Below, piece after piece: positions 8,387-14,681 of a stretch of 14,681 nt of DNA. The DNA is from Patescibacteria group bacterium (GTDB taxonomy: Bacteria > Patescibacteriota > Microgenomatia > UBA8517). The stretch lies in the NCBI GenBank assembly GCA_025057695.1, contig JANWVB010000026.1, positions 1 through 14,681 on the forward strand, written 5' to 3'. The position numbers were made by a program, and so were the translations under genes. Below the pieces are notes generated by a model that saw only the letters and a list, made by a program, of their open reading frames with translations, did no database searches and was not told the origin of the DNA. The first letter of the stretch is position 1, and every line of letters begins with the position of its first letter.

Positions 8387-8859
8387 AAAATGTTTCCTTC
8401 ACAAAATTAAATCCTGAAGATCAAACATTAATCAATGAAGCGGAAAAAGTTTTAATTAATGGTTATGATCCCTACTCTCAATTTTATGTTGGTTGCGTGC
8501 TGGTTACAAAAAAGGGCAATATTTACAGAGGTGTTAACATCAACACGTGCGCTTATGGGGGAATATGCGCAGAACGATCAGCAATTTGTCAGATGGTCAC
8601 CAATGGTGAATATCATATAAAAAAATTAGCTATTATTGCCAAAAGTGAATATTTTAAGGTAAAAATCCATTCTGGACCTTGTGGTATTTGTCGTCAGCTT
8701 ATATGGGAATTTGCCGAGTTGATAAAAGATGATATTGAAATTTTAATTTCTGATTCTGATAAAGAAAAAGTTCTTATCACTTCCATTAAGAAACTTCATC
8801 CTCTTGGTTTTGGACCTCGACTTTGTTTCGGAAAATATAGAAAATATCTAAGAGTCTAG
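8383..8859 (+). CDS. Cytidine/blasticidin-S deaminase-like nucleoside deaminase
   Basis: This 158-residue zinc-dependent deaminase is of the cytidine deaminase fold. Zinc and catalytic residues are present: C62-A-E64-R and P99-C100-G-I-C103-R-Q. E64 would be the proton shuttle. The preceding GVNINTCAYGG lacks the Glu of the N-x-E-N motif by which classical cytidine deaminases hold the ribose, and the segment is one residue shorter. The region after the second Cys motif (ISDSDKEKVLITSIKKLHPL) recalls blasticidin-S deaminase (KDSDG...IRELLP). It is about 25 residues longer than a typical 130-residue cytidine deaminase, with a C-terminal tail. The substrate is therefore uncertain: cytidine, deoxycytidine or a modified nucleoside. 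It starts within the ATGA overlap with the dead ligase, with no separate Shine-Dalgarno site, yet is fully open. A terminator follows about 100 bases downstream. Confidence 0.85.
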   Translation: MKNVSFTKLNPEDQTLINEAEKVLINGYDPYSQFYVGCVLVTKKGNIYRGVNINTCAYGGICAERSAICQMVTNGEYHIKKLAIIAKSEYFKVKIHSGPCGICRQLIWEFAELIKDDIEILISDSDKEKVLITSIKKLHPLGFGPRLCFGKYRKYLRV

Positions 8860-9406
8860 AGCGCTTTAAAAGGTTTTCTCTAAATTATTTTAGAAAAAAC
8901 TTATAAATATTTGTTTCTCTTTTATTCCATCTAAATTCTAAATTGTGATCCTTTTAAATGTGATAAGAGCTTCTCTTATTTTATTTTTTATTACATTAAA
9001 CTTCTTTTAGTAAAAAACTAGAATAGGCTTAATACCATTAATATGATTTCAAGAATAAGACATAGATGATAAAAGAAAAGTTTTAGTCTACCATGCCACT
9101 CAAACCACTATTTCTGCAGAAAAAAATATATAAAATCCCTCTCAAATATTTAAAAACACTCCTATAAATAAATTCTTATTAAGTTTATTGTCAAGTAATG
9201 CCAAATTGGATAACAACAACAAAAGCGAAAATGTAAAAAGAAGGATTATTAAAAAAAGATCAGAAAATATTGAATATAGATCAAATAAATGGCTAAAAAA
9301 TTGTAAAAATGTTATTAACTTTAGCATAAACCTTAACGAAAAGTATAAAATATGCAAATCCTGAGGATAAAAAATTAGCCCTTACTCAGATTAGCCCGAA
9401 CTTCTC
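8860..9406. other. Intergenic region: terminator plus unassigned AT-rich sequence
   Basis: Besides the terminator at 8963-8990 there is no clear gene. From 9134 to a TGA at 9362-9364 the plus strand is open for 76 codons (Lys/Asn-rich, phrase NKSENVKRRIIKKRSENIEY) without an ATG, and the same stretch on the minus strand is open as a Leu/Phe-rich frame beginning TTG at 9357. Either could be a gene remnant; neither has a Shine-Dalgarno site or recognised motif. Confidence 0.4.
8963..8990 (+). terminator. Rho-independent terminator downstream of the deaminase gene
   Basis: A hairpin ATAAGAG / CTCTTAT (8963-8969 with 8973-8979, loop CTT) is followed at once by TTTATTTTTTATT. It faces the plus strand and lies about 100 bases after the deaminase stop. 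Confidence 0.65.
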
Positions 9407-9481
9407 TGGCTCCCCCGCTAGGATTCGAACCTAGAACCTTCTCGTTAACAGCGAGCCGCTCTACCGTTGAGCTACAGGGGA
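9407..9481 (-). tRNA. tRNA-Asn (anticodon GTT), CCA encoded
   Basis: All four arms fold on the minus strand. The acceptor is TCCCCTG with CGGGGGA (one G-T pair), the D arm GCTC/GAGC, the anticodon stem GCTCG/CGAGA with loop CTGTTAA, and the T arm CTAGG-TTCGAAT-CCTAG. The anticodon at loop positions 34-36 is GTT, reading AAC and AAU. The discriminator G is followed by a genomic CCA. The top pair of the anticodon stem is a G-A mismatch. An extended -10 promoter lies just upstream. Confidence 0.97.
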
Positions 9482-9500
9482 TTGAATAATTTACAAAGCA

Positions 9501-9528
9501 ATTATACCAATTCAGGCAGTTAAGTCTA
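9501..9528 (-). promoter_or_regulatory. Promoter of tRNA-Asn
   Basis: Read on the minus strand: TAGACT (9528-9523), a 16-base spacer, and TATAAT (9506-9501) preceded by TGG, forming a full extended -10. Transcription would start about 13 bases before the tRNA 5' end. On the plus strand a second TATAAT (9529-9534) immediately abuts the -35 box and may serve the divergent DUF378-like gene, though it has no good -35. Confidence 0.6.
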
Positions 9529-9581
9529 TATAATATTAGATATCTTGGTAATATTTCCAACGGCAAAGCAAATTTGACAAA

Positions 9582-9845
9582 ATGTTTAAAATTTTAGCGA
9601 AAAAAATTCACACTGGCGCGCATGTGCTTCTCTGGATCGGAGGAATTAACTTGGGCATGCTTGGTATTTTCAAAACAAATGTTATAGCCAATGTTCTGGC
9701 TGATTGGCCTTGGCTAATTAACCCAACTTACGCTCTTATCGGTATATCAACCGTATATATAATCGCAAATCACAAAAATTCATGCAACCTTTGCATTGAC
9801 AAAAAAACAAATAAAACGGTGAAAAATAGTCTTTCACAAAAATAA
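9582..9845 (+). CDS. DUF378-like small membrane protein
   Basis: This 87-residue protein has two hydrophobic segments: about residues 15-31 (VLLWIGGINLGMLGIF, with the G-G-x-N-x-G pattern typical of DUF378/YuzA proteins) and about 50-62 (YALIGISTVYIIA). The short C-terminal tail is polar, Lys/Asn-rich and holds C68 and C71 (NSCNLCID). It is therefore predicted to lie in the cytoplasmic membrane with a small soluble tail. The family has no settled biochemical role. The ATG at 9582 has no Shine-Dalgarno site; a TATAAT at 9529-9534 is the only promoter hint. The stop lies at the left edge of a terminator shared with the convergent repeat-protein gene. Confidence 0.82.
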   Translation: MFKILAKKIHTGAHVLLWIGGINLGMLGIFKTNVIANVLADWPWLINPTYALIGISTVYIIANHKNSCNLCIDKKTNKTVKNSLSQK

Positions 9846-9896
9846 AAAAGGAACTCTAATTTTGAATTTATATACATACAAAAAGAGTTCCTTTTT
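9845..9896. terminator. Bidirectional terminator between convergent genes
   Basis: A perfect 12-bp inverted repeat, AAAAAGGAACTC (9845-9856) and GAGTTCCTTTTT (9885-9896), is separated by a 28-base AT-rich loop. The A/T ends act as the T-run on either strand, so it can end both the DUF378-like gene (plus) and the 22-residue-repeat gene (minus). Confidence 0.8.
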
Positions 9897-9906
9897 ATAA
9901 GCAAAT

Positions 9907-10470
9907 TTATTTGCCGCTTCCTTTAAGAACAGAATCTATCACATCTCTTGGCAAACTTGCCGCTGAAAGCAAAGCGTCACGCACGGACTTGCCAACTTCT
10001 CCGCCTACTTCATCGGCGGCTTTTACAACAGCGACAACCGCTTCGCGTGCCGCTTCGGTGGTGCTTACCCCAACCTTGCCGGCGTGCTCTACAGCTCCTT
10101 CAACGGCAGAGACAGCAACTTTGGCAACATCGCCGCCCACACTTGATGCCCCTTTGACAGCGCCGCTCACAGCTTTGGAGACGGCAGTCAGGACATTGCC
10201 TCCTGTTTCTGAAACAGCATCAACTGTTTCGCCAACACTATCACGAGCCGCATCCACCAAAGAAATACCAGCGCTACTGGCGGCGGACACCGCACCTGAA
10301 ACAACATCGCTCACAGCATCAAGACTGCTAGTTGCGATATCGGCAACATCTCTCAGCGTACCAGTTATTTGATTTTTGAAAGCTGTTCTCAAAGCAGTCA
10401 GAACATCATCTGCCCCAGCAATCGCAGACACCAAAGCAGAACTTACTTGTTTAGCCAAATCAGAAAGCAT
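9907..10470 (-). CDS. Ala/Val-rich amphipathic protein made of 22-residue repeats
   Basis: This encodes 187 residues from the ATG at 10470, chosen because a strong Shine-Dalgarno run (GGGGGTGGAG, 10486-10477) lies 6 bases upstream; the frame stays open to 10554 but that extension has no such site. Residues 57-166 form five repeats with an exact 22-residue period, beginning at 57, 79, 101, 123 and 145 (VSGAVSAASSAG, VGETVDAVSETG, VSGAVKGASSVG, VEGAVEHAGKVG, VVAVVKAADEVG). Such 11/22-mer helices are seen in LEA-like, phasin-like and apolipoprotein-like proteins that coat membranes, lipid surfaces or other proteins; which applies here is not known. There are no Cys or Trp residues, no signal peptide and no long hydrophobic core. 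The gene is clearly richer in G+C than its surroundings. It is probably transcribed on its own, between the restriction-modification terminator and the shared terminator. Confidence 0.85.
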   Translation of the reverse strand: MLSDLAKQVSSALVSAIAGADDVLTALRTAFKNQITGTLRDVADIATSSLDAVSDVVSGAVSAASSAGISLVDAARDSVGETVDAVSETGGNVLTAVSKAVSGAVKGASSVGGDVAKVAVSAVEGAVEHAGKVGVSTTEAAREAVVAVVKAADEVGGEVGKSVRDALLSAASLPRDVIDSVLKGSGK

Positions 10471-10476
10471 ACTTTT

Positions 10477-10486
10477 CTCCACCCCC
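10477..10486 (-). promoter_or_regulatory. Strong Shine-Dalgarno site of the repeat-protein gene
   Basis: On the minus strand GGGGGTGGAG is followed by AAAAGT and ATG (10470). It is the clearest ribosome binding site in the window and decides the start, against the longer open frame reaching 10554. Confidence 0.7.
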
Positions 10487-10560
10487 TTTCTATTAATCAA
10501 ATCGCGTTTTTTTCTTGCAATTTTAATTAAAAGGCAAAAAACCCAAACATTCAAGGCACA

Positions 10561-10595
10561 AAAACAAAAAAGGGCAAGAAAAATTTTCCTTGCCC
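10561..10595 (-). terminator. Terminator of the restriction-modification operon
   Basis: On the minus strand GGGCAAG (10595-10589) pairs with CTTGCCC (10578-10572) and is followed by TTTTTTGTTTT. It lies about 120 bases after the HNH gene stop. The other side also has a short T-run (AATTTTTT at 10597-10603), so it may work in both directions. Confidence 0.75.
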
Positions 10596-10717
10596 AATTT
10601 TTTCAGAACTTTCCTTTAAAGAAAATTTAAACTAATCAAAGAAAAACTTCAAGTGCTGGTTTTTTAAAAAAACTTAAACAAAATTTTAAATAGCACAACA
10701 GAACAAACACTTCTTAA

Positions 10718-11308
10718 TTACCTCTCCCAAACAATATGACCATTAATCCCATGCCTTTCATAAGTTTCTAAAATATCCGCGCAAAATTGCATTAATTTTT
10801 TATTGCCCTCGCTTTTAGCAAGCTCATAAAGACGAATAAACATTTTCTTGCCAGTTTCCGTTTGTTTTAAAGTTTTTTTAATAAAGTTATGCTGAGCACA
10901 TAATGTCTGACCATTTTCCACAATTGACTTTCCACCTAAATATTTTGGTTGAATATGATCAACATGAAGCTCTACCCCTTCTTTCCTGCCCCTGCCACAA
11001 ATTACACACTTGTAGTTATCTCTTTTCAAAATTTCTTCCTTTTGTTCTTTGGTAAAATCATCCACATGTTTACGCACTACCGCTTCTGGATCGTAACAAT
11101 AAACACCTTTTTTAATTTTAATAAGAAATCCTTCTTCATGTAATTTTCTAATGCTTCGCCATATGTCGCGAGGTTTTTTGCCATAAAGTTTTACATATTT
11201 ATCTTCAACCCAATCAACAACGGGTCCATGCTGAACATTTTGATTAGGATATTTTTTGAAATACTCCTTTATAAAATCAGTAATTGATTTTTTGCCTTTA
11301 CCACTCAT
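10718..11308 (-). CDS. HNH endonuclease with N-terminal winged-helix-like domain (probable Type II restriction enzyme)
   Basis: This encodes 196 residues from the ATG at 11308 (MSGKGKKSITDFIKEYFKK). An in-frame ATG at 11347 would overlap the methyltransferase by 29 bases and add 13 residues with no family-like features. In the longer numbering, residues 20-88 look like a winged helix (DWVEDKYVKLYGKKPRDIWR, then an RKLHEEGFLIKIKKGVY wing). The HNH domain covers about 110-160: zinc ligands C114-x2-C117 and C150-x2-H153, HVDHIQP with catalytic H131, and N145. It is complete and should be an active nicking or cutting nuclease. It directly follows a DNA methyltransferase 10 bases away, the usual layout of a Type II system, so I infer it is the cognate restriction enzyme. 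Its recognition site cannot be read. A homing-type HNH role is less likely given the pairing. Confidence 0.83.
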   Translation of the reverse strand: MSGKGKKSITDFIKEYFKKYPNQNVQHGPVVDWVEDKYVKLYGKKPRDIWRSIRKLHEEGFLIKIKKGVYCYDPEAVVRKHVDDFTKEQKEEILKRDNYKCVICGRGRKEGVELHVDHIQPKYLGGKSIVENGQTLCAQHNFIKKTLKQTETGKKMFIRLYELAKSEGNKKLMQFCADILETYERHGINGHIVWER

Positions 11309-11318
11309 ATTAGAGTAT

Positions 11319-12158
11319 CTAGAAATTAAAGCTCTGTTGATCAACATGCGCTTCTTGTCTCAGCCGTTTTATTGCTAAATTGCAATATCCTTCGTCCACA
11401 TCCACACCTATGCCTTTCCTGTTATTCAGATAAGCGGCAATTAATGTGGTTCCACTTCCCAAAAAAGGATCCAAAACAGTATCACCAACAAAAGAAAAAA
11501 GTTTAATACAGCGACGAGGCAACTCTATCGGAAAAGGAGCAGGATGCCCAACCCTTTTCTTGCTTTCGCCACCAAAAGTCCAAATTCCATTAGTCCAATC
11601 CATAAATTCCTTTTTTGTTATATCGCTTTTTCTGCTACCACTAATCTTTTTCCAATTTTTCTTGTAAAAAACAACTATCGTCTCCACTGGAGCAATCACA
11701 TATGGCGCGGAAGCCGACATAAAAGATCCCCAAGCAGTTCTTCTTGAGATATTTCCTTCATTCCAGATTATAGTAGAATGATATTTCCAGCCTAAATCTT
11801 TGGCTATTGTTGTAATATCTGCATATACTGATTGTTGCCCTCCTTTGTTTTTATCAAGCGGGATATTCAAACAAAAACGCCCATCATCTTTTGCCAATTC
11901 AAGACACTTTCTAATCCATTTTTCAGTAAACTGCAAATATTCATCATAACTTAAATTGTCAGAATGAGAGTTGTAGTGAATGTCAACATTGTAAGGAGGG
12001 GAAGTAACTATAAGATCTATAGAATTTTGCGGAATAGCAGAGATATTCAAAATGTTATCTTTATATATGATTATATTCTCACACTTAAAGTAAGCTTTGT
12101 CTGTAAAAATTGAAACTTGTTTGTTTTTTGCTAAAAATGGAACATTTTGCATAAACAT
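11319..12158 (-). CDS. Beta-class DNA methyltransferase (N4-cytosine or N6-adenine), partner of the HNH nuclease
   Basis: This 279-residue enzyme of the N6_N4_Mtase family carries catalytic motif IV TSPPYN at residues 52-57, preceding the SAM-binding motif I DPFLGSG at 230-236 followed by GIGVDVDEGYCNLAIKRL. This order defines the beta class. The SPPY form is common in N4-cytosine enzymes, but adenine specificity is not excluded. It acts on cytosolic DNA to protect sites from the paired nuclease. ATG at 12158 and a second at 12152 are both possible starts; neither has a clear Shine-Dalgarno site. A 77-base gap separates it from the CfrBI-like gene and holds a promoter-like TGTTACACT and a TGAC-N2-GTCA palindrome, so this pair may have its own transcription. 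Confidence 0.9.
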   Translation of the reverse strand: MFMQNVPFLAKNKQVSIFTDKAYFKCENIIIYKDNILNISAIPQNSIDLIVTSPPYNVDIHYNSHSDNLSYDEYLQFTEKWIRKCLELAKDDGRFCLNIPLDKNKGGQQSVYADITTIAKDLGWKYHSTIIWNEGNISRRTAWGSFMSASAPYVIAPVETIVVFYKKNWKKISGSRKSDITKKEFMDWTNGIWTFGGESKKRVGHPAPFPIELPRRCIKLFSFVGDTVLDPFLGSGTTLIAAYLNNRKGIGVDVDEGYCNLAIKRLRQEAHVDQQSFNF

Positions 12159-12172
12159 GAAAAGCCAACATC

Positions 12173-12192
12173 TGACAAGTCAAGTGTAACAA
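12173..12192 (-). promoter_or_regulatory. Possible promoter and operator upstream of the second methyltransferase
   Basis: On the minus strand TGTTACACT (12192-12184) matches an extended -10 (TGn-TAnnnT). The inverted repeat TGAC-N2-GTCA (12182-12173) follows and would cover the predicted transcription start. No good -35 is present. No separate controller (C-protein) gene is seen, but the CfrBI-like protein has an HTH. The site is short and could be chance. Confidence 0.25.
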
Positions 12193-12235
12193 AAATGGTT
12201 TTTTATAAAAATAATTTTTAGATTTCTGATTGCTA

Positions 12236-13150
12236 TTATCTAAAAATCTCTTTAAAAATTATTTCTGATTTTTTATCAAAATTTTGGGGTAGTTTTCCGT
12301 GTGGAATTTTTAAATTATTTAACACAGTCTCGAATTGTTGAAATCCACCATCTCTCCTTAACTCTACCCATTCAACTCTTAAACTATCAAGTTGTCTCTT
12401 GTTGGTTTCAGAAAGTTTATCAGCCACAAACACCTTACTATCTCTTGCTATTACAGCATCGGCACTTTCCGGATTACCTCTGCCCATTAGTTTGACTTCA
12501 CATTTATATTGATTATTACCCTCAACTAAATAAAAATCTACTTCCCTTTCAAAATCCGCATCTTCAACAACTCGTCCTTTTATCTTCACAGCATAGTTAT
12601 TATCCGGCACATCATATAGTTTACAAAGCGTCTGCATCAATGGTTTTTCCACCCTTTTGCCAGCAGTACTCCAAAGACCGCCTCTTAATTCTGCTCTTTT
12701 TACTGCAAGAGTATTTATTATTATCAAACTTTCACTTACATTTAAATCAACACTTACCCCTTTAAATTTAATAGTCAACGCAAGATCAAGTTCGTGCTCT
12801 GTTTCTACAAGATTTTTAATCGTTTCATACAAAGAGTCATAATGTTCGTTTGATGCATCTATAACTATTTCCTTTGTCGAGGAATTAAACATATTGTGAA
12901 TCGTTTTTCTATTCAATCCGGCATTAATGGCAATATCTTTTGCTGGTAATTCTGGACTAAGAAATTCTTTTTTATACCAGTCAACGGTTATGTGTTGACT
13001 TTTTAATTTTGCATCAACAATCCTTTTAAAGAAATCCACCGCAAACTGCAAAAACTCTGCATTGATTAAAGTAACTACTTCGATTCTGTAGTCTTCGCCT
13101 CTTAATAATCTTTTAATAATATTTTTCACTACTTGTTCTGTTATAGTCAT
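12236..13150 (-). CDS. CfrBI-like PD-(D/E)XK restriction endonuclease with internal HTH
   Basis: This encodes 304 residues. The catalytic core is in the C-terminal half: D205 in REVDFYL, then E218-V-K220 in CEVKLMGRG, giving D-x12-E-x-K of the PD-(D/E)XK nuclease fold. The flanks (RGGLWSTAGKRVEKPLMQTL at 156-175 and GNPESADAVIARDSKVFVAD at 225-244) look like the CfrBI restriction endonuclease family, whose founding member cuts CCWWGG; this assignment is from memory of the family. About residues 66-90 (ELPAKDIAINAGLNRKTIHN) form a helix-turn-helix that could help site binding or autoregulate the operon. The start overlaps the upstream methyltransferase stop by ATGA, so methylase is made first and nuclease is coupled to it. 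The recognition site here is not known. Confidence 0.82.
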   Translation of the reverse strand: MTITEQVVKNIIKRLLRGEDYRIEVVTLINAEFLQFAVDFFKRIVDAKLKSQHITVDWYKKEFLSPELPAKDIAINAGLNRKTIHNMFNSSTKEIVIDASNEHYDSLYETIKNLVETEHELDLALTIKFKGVSVDLNVSESLIIINTLAVKRAELRGGLWSTAGKRVEKPLMQTLCKLYDVPDNNYAVKIKGRVVEDADFEREVDFYLVEGNNQYKCEVKLMGRGNPESADAVIARDSKVFVADKLSETNKRQLDSLRVEWVELRRDGGFQQFETVLNNLKIPHGKLPQNFDKKSEIIFKEIFR

Positions 13151-14559
13151 ATTTCGCCTTTTGATAATTTAATAAATTCATTAAGTTCAAGAAATCTTGA
13201 CTGCCCTATTTGGTTAAATAAACCGCCAACCTTATTTAATTCTTCTTTAATTCTATTTACATATTTGGCCTCCTTTTCTGTTAAAAAGAAATTACGTTCT
13301 AAGTTTAATGCGGCTCTCCCTAGCGTCCCACTCCCGGCAAATGGATCGAATATTAAATCTCCTACAAATGAATAAAATTTTATAACCCTGTTACAAAGCT
13401 CAAGTGGAAAGACTGCGGTATGAACCTTATCAAATGCTGGGTCTATACGCCAAATATTAGTTGTTTCATATTCTCCAAGCACCTTACTTTTTTTAACTTT
13501 TTCTAAACTATATTGTTTAATGTTCCAATCTATTAATTTATCAGTTTTTTTGCGATAGACCATTAACATTTCAGTGACAGCATTTGGTTTATAGGCTAGT
13601 GGTTTTCTGTGTTGTAAAAATCCAGCATTCCTATTTTTTACACTTGCTTCCGGTTTGACCCATACAATATCGTCAATAAACTCCCACCCCATTTTTATTA
13701 AAAACGGGTGTATGTCATATGGAATAGGATATCTTTTACTGGCATGTTGCCTGCTAATTCTTGGAATTATAATTGGGGAAGTATTAAGGATAAAAAACCT
13801 ACCCTCTTTGGTTACACGATGAACTTCTTTGAAAACCCGCTCTAAGAAATTCAAATACTCATCATAACTTTGATAAATTGAATAATCTCTTGCATTATAA
13901 TAAGGTGGTGATGTAAAAGTTAAGTGAACGGATTCATCCGGTACGTACTTTATTATTTCCTGTACATCTCCGTGAACCACAATATTTTTTAAAAACTCAG
14001 GTGATTCGTCATGTTTTTGTTGGCTTTTTGATTTATATTGAACTCCGTTTACTTCTTTATGAATAACTTCTCTAATTAACTCGTTGGGGTGATTTAGTAG
14101 TTTTTTTAATTCATTCTTTACCTTTGAGTTATAAGAAAATACAAGCAAACCTCTTATTGCTTGCATCACAACTTTTGGATCTTTATCTTTTAATAAATTA
14201 ATTAAAACAGGAATAGTTTTTTCGTTTCTAAGGCGCCCTATAGCAGAAACTGCCTCTCTTCTTACTAGCGTGCTTTCATCAACACTTGCATATTTAACAA
14301 AAGTAGACAAAAGATTTATATCCTCTATTTTTGCTAAATTTTTTATTGATAAAGCTCTAATATTTTCATTTGAGTGATTTAGTAAATTTTGTAATGGTTC
14401 TCTACTATAACCATTTTCTAATCTACCAAGTTTTTCTAAAACATAAATAATAATTCCATCATTCTGATTACGTAAAAAAGACAAAAAAGCATGAGAGTCA
14501 TTTTTAAGATTGTCAATTAACTCTCCAGTTATTTTTTTACTCAAGACAGACCTATTCAT
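13147..14559 (-). CDS. HEAT-repeat / beta-class DNA methyltransferase fusion
   Basis: This encodes 470 residues from the ATG at 14559 (MNRSVLSKK); the frame extends to a TTG at 14568, adding three residues. Residues in that longer numbering: about 15-172 hold tandem HEAT repeats (ESTLVRREAVSAIGRLRNEK, PKVVMQAIRGLLVFSYNSKV, NELIREVIHKEV), an alpha-solenoid. A short Lys/Gln linker leads to the methyltransferase at about 190-450. This has TSPPYYNARDY (219-229) as motif IV, DDIVWVKP (299-306), then motif I FDPFAGSG (407-414) with NFFLTEKEAKYVNRI, so beta class, probably N4-cytosine or N6-adenine. It should protect DNA from the coupled CfrBI-like nuclease (ATGA overlap at 13147-13150). The solenoid is not part of a normal methyltransferase of this class and may contact DNA or another protein. 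The promoter upstream is not clear. Confidence 0.9.
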   Translation of the reverse strand: MNRSVLSKKITGELIDNLKNDSHAFLSFLRNQNDGIIIYVLEKLGRLENGYSREPLQNLLNHSNENIRALSIKNLAKIEDINLLSTFVKYASVDESTLVRREAVSAIGRLRNEKTIPVLINLLKDKDPKVVMQAIRGLLVFSYNSKVKNELKKLLNHPNELIREVIHKEVNGVQYKSKSQQKHDESPEFLKNIVVHGDVQEIIKYVPDESVHLTFTSPPYYNARDYSIYQSYDEYLNFLERVFKEVHRVTKEGRFFILNTSPIIIPRISRQHASKRYPIPYDIHPFLIKMGWEFIDDIVWVKPEASVKNRNAGFLQHRKPLAYKPNAVTEMLMVYRKKTDKLIDWNIKQYSLEKVKKSKVLGEYETTNIWRIDPAFDKVHTAVFPLELCNRVIKFYSFVGDLIFDPFAGSGTLGRAALNLERNFFLTEKEAKYVNRIKEELNKVGGLFNQIGQSRFLELNEFIKLSKGEI

Positions 14560-14681
14560 ACAAATCAATTTGTTAATCTTTTAATGTTTTCGATCTTAAA
14601 CAATACTAAGAAACATTTATTATTTTATTTCTAATTGTTATAAAAAAAGTTTCAATCTCGCACATATAATTAAACTGCTTA

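Noticed and set aside
9375..9566. Minus-strand open frame of 63 codons
   Set aside because: It runs straight through the tRNA-Asn gene and has no protein-like features outside it.
9911..10372. Plus-strand open frame rich in Thr, Ser, Pro and Ala
   Set aside because: It is the mirror of the GC-rich repeat gene; the minus strand has the Shine-Dalgarno site, the exact 22-residue period and flanking terminators.
1..14681. CRISPR array, insertion sequence ends or phage attachment site
   Set aside because: No regularly spaced direct repeats, transposase or integrase reading, or tRNA-end duplication was found by eye.

Overview
The window is AT-rich and, apart from one gene, has uniform base use. 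Nearly all identifiable genes are bacterial, with standard stops (TAA, TAG and TGA all used) and one tRNA with an encoded CCA end. Small accessory genes, a DUF378-type membrane protein, a Cys-cluster GT9 glycosyltransferase and weak or absent Shine-Dalgarno sites would fit a Patescibacteria (CPR) genome. This is inference from gene style; no marker gene in the window proves it.

Layout. (1) 1-2133, minus strand: a 118-residue helical protein, translationally coupled (ATGA) to a large protein cut by the window edge. Its C-terminal part carries the R / S-x-S / E signature of an ADP-ribosyltransferase fold. (2) 2164-3556: a long AT-rich stretch with no intact gene, only short broken coding-like pieces. 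(3) 3557-5396, plus strand: a zinc-ribbon Nudix hydrolase overlapping a GT9-type glycosyltransferase. (4) 5455-8386: a decay zone. A heavily broken, unrecognised minus-strand gene or genes is followed by a plus-strand PaaK/CapK-like adenylate-forming ligase with about five lesions. An intact cytidine/blasticidin-S-type deaminase (8383-8859) still overlaps the tail of the ligase by ATGA and ends at a clear terminator. (5) 9407-9896: tRNA-Asn(GTT) on the minus strand, a divergent DUF378-like membrane protein, and a bidirectional terminator. (6) 9907-10470, minus strand: a GC-richer gene for an Ala/Val-rich protein built of five exact 22-residue repeats. (7) 14559-10718, minus strand: a restriction-modification island of two methyltransferase/endonuclease pairs in tandem. 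These are a HEAT-repeat/DNA methyltransferase fusion coupled to a CfrBI-like PD-(D/E)XK nuclease with an internal HTH, then a beta-class methyltransferase followed by a winged-helix/HNH nuclease, closed by a terminator.

How they work together. The four-gene restriction-modification block is the best-defined system: two stacked Type II-like systems, one using PD-(D/E)XK and one using HNH chemistry. The coupled pair at the left edge could be an ADP-ribosylating effector with a partner or immunity protein, but this rests on motifs only. The middle of the window looks like a former sugar or nucleotide metabolism cassette in which the ligase and its neighbours died while the Nudix, glycosyltransferase and deaminase genes survived.
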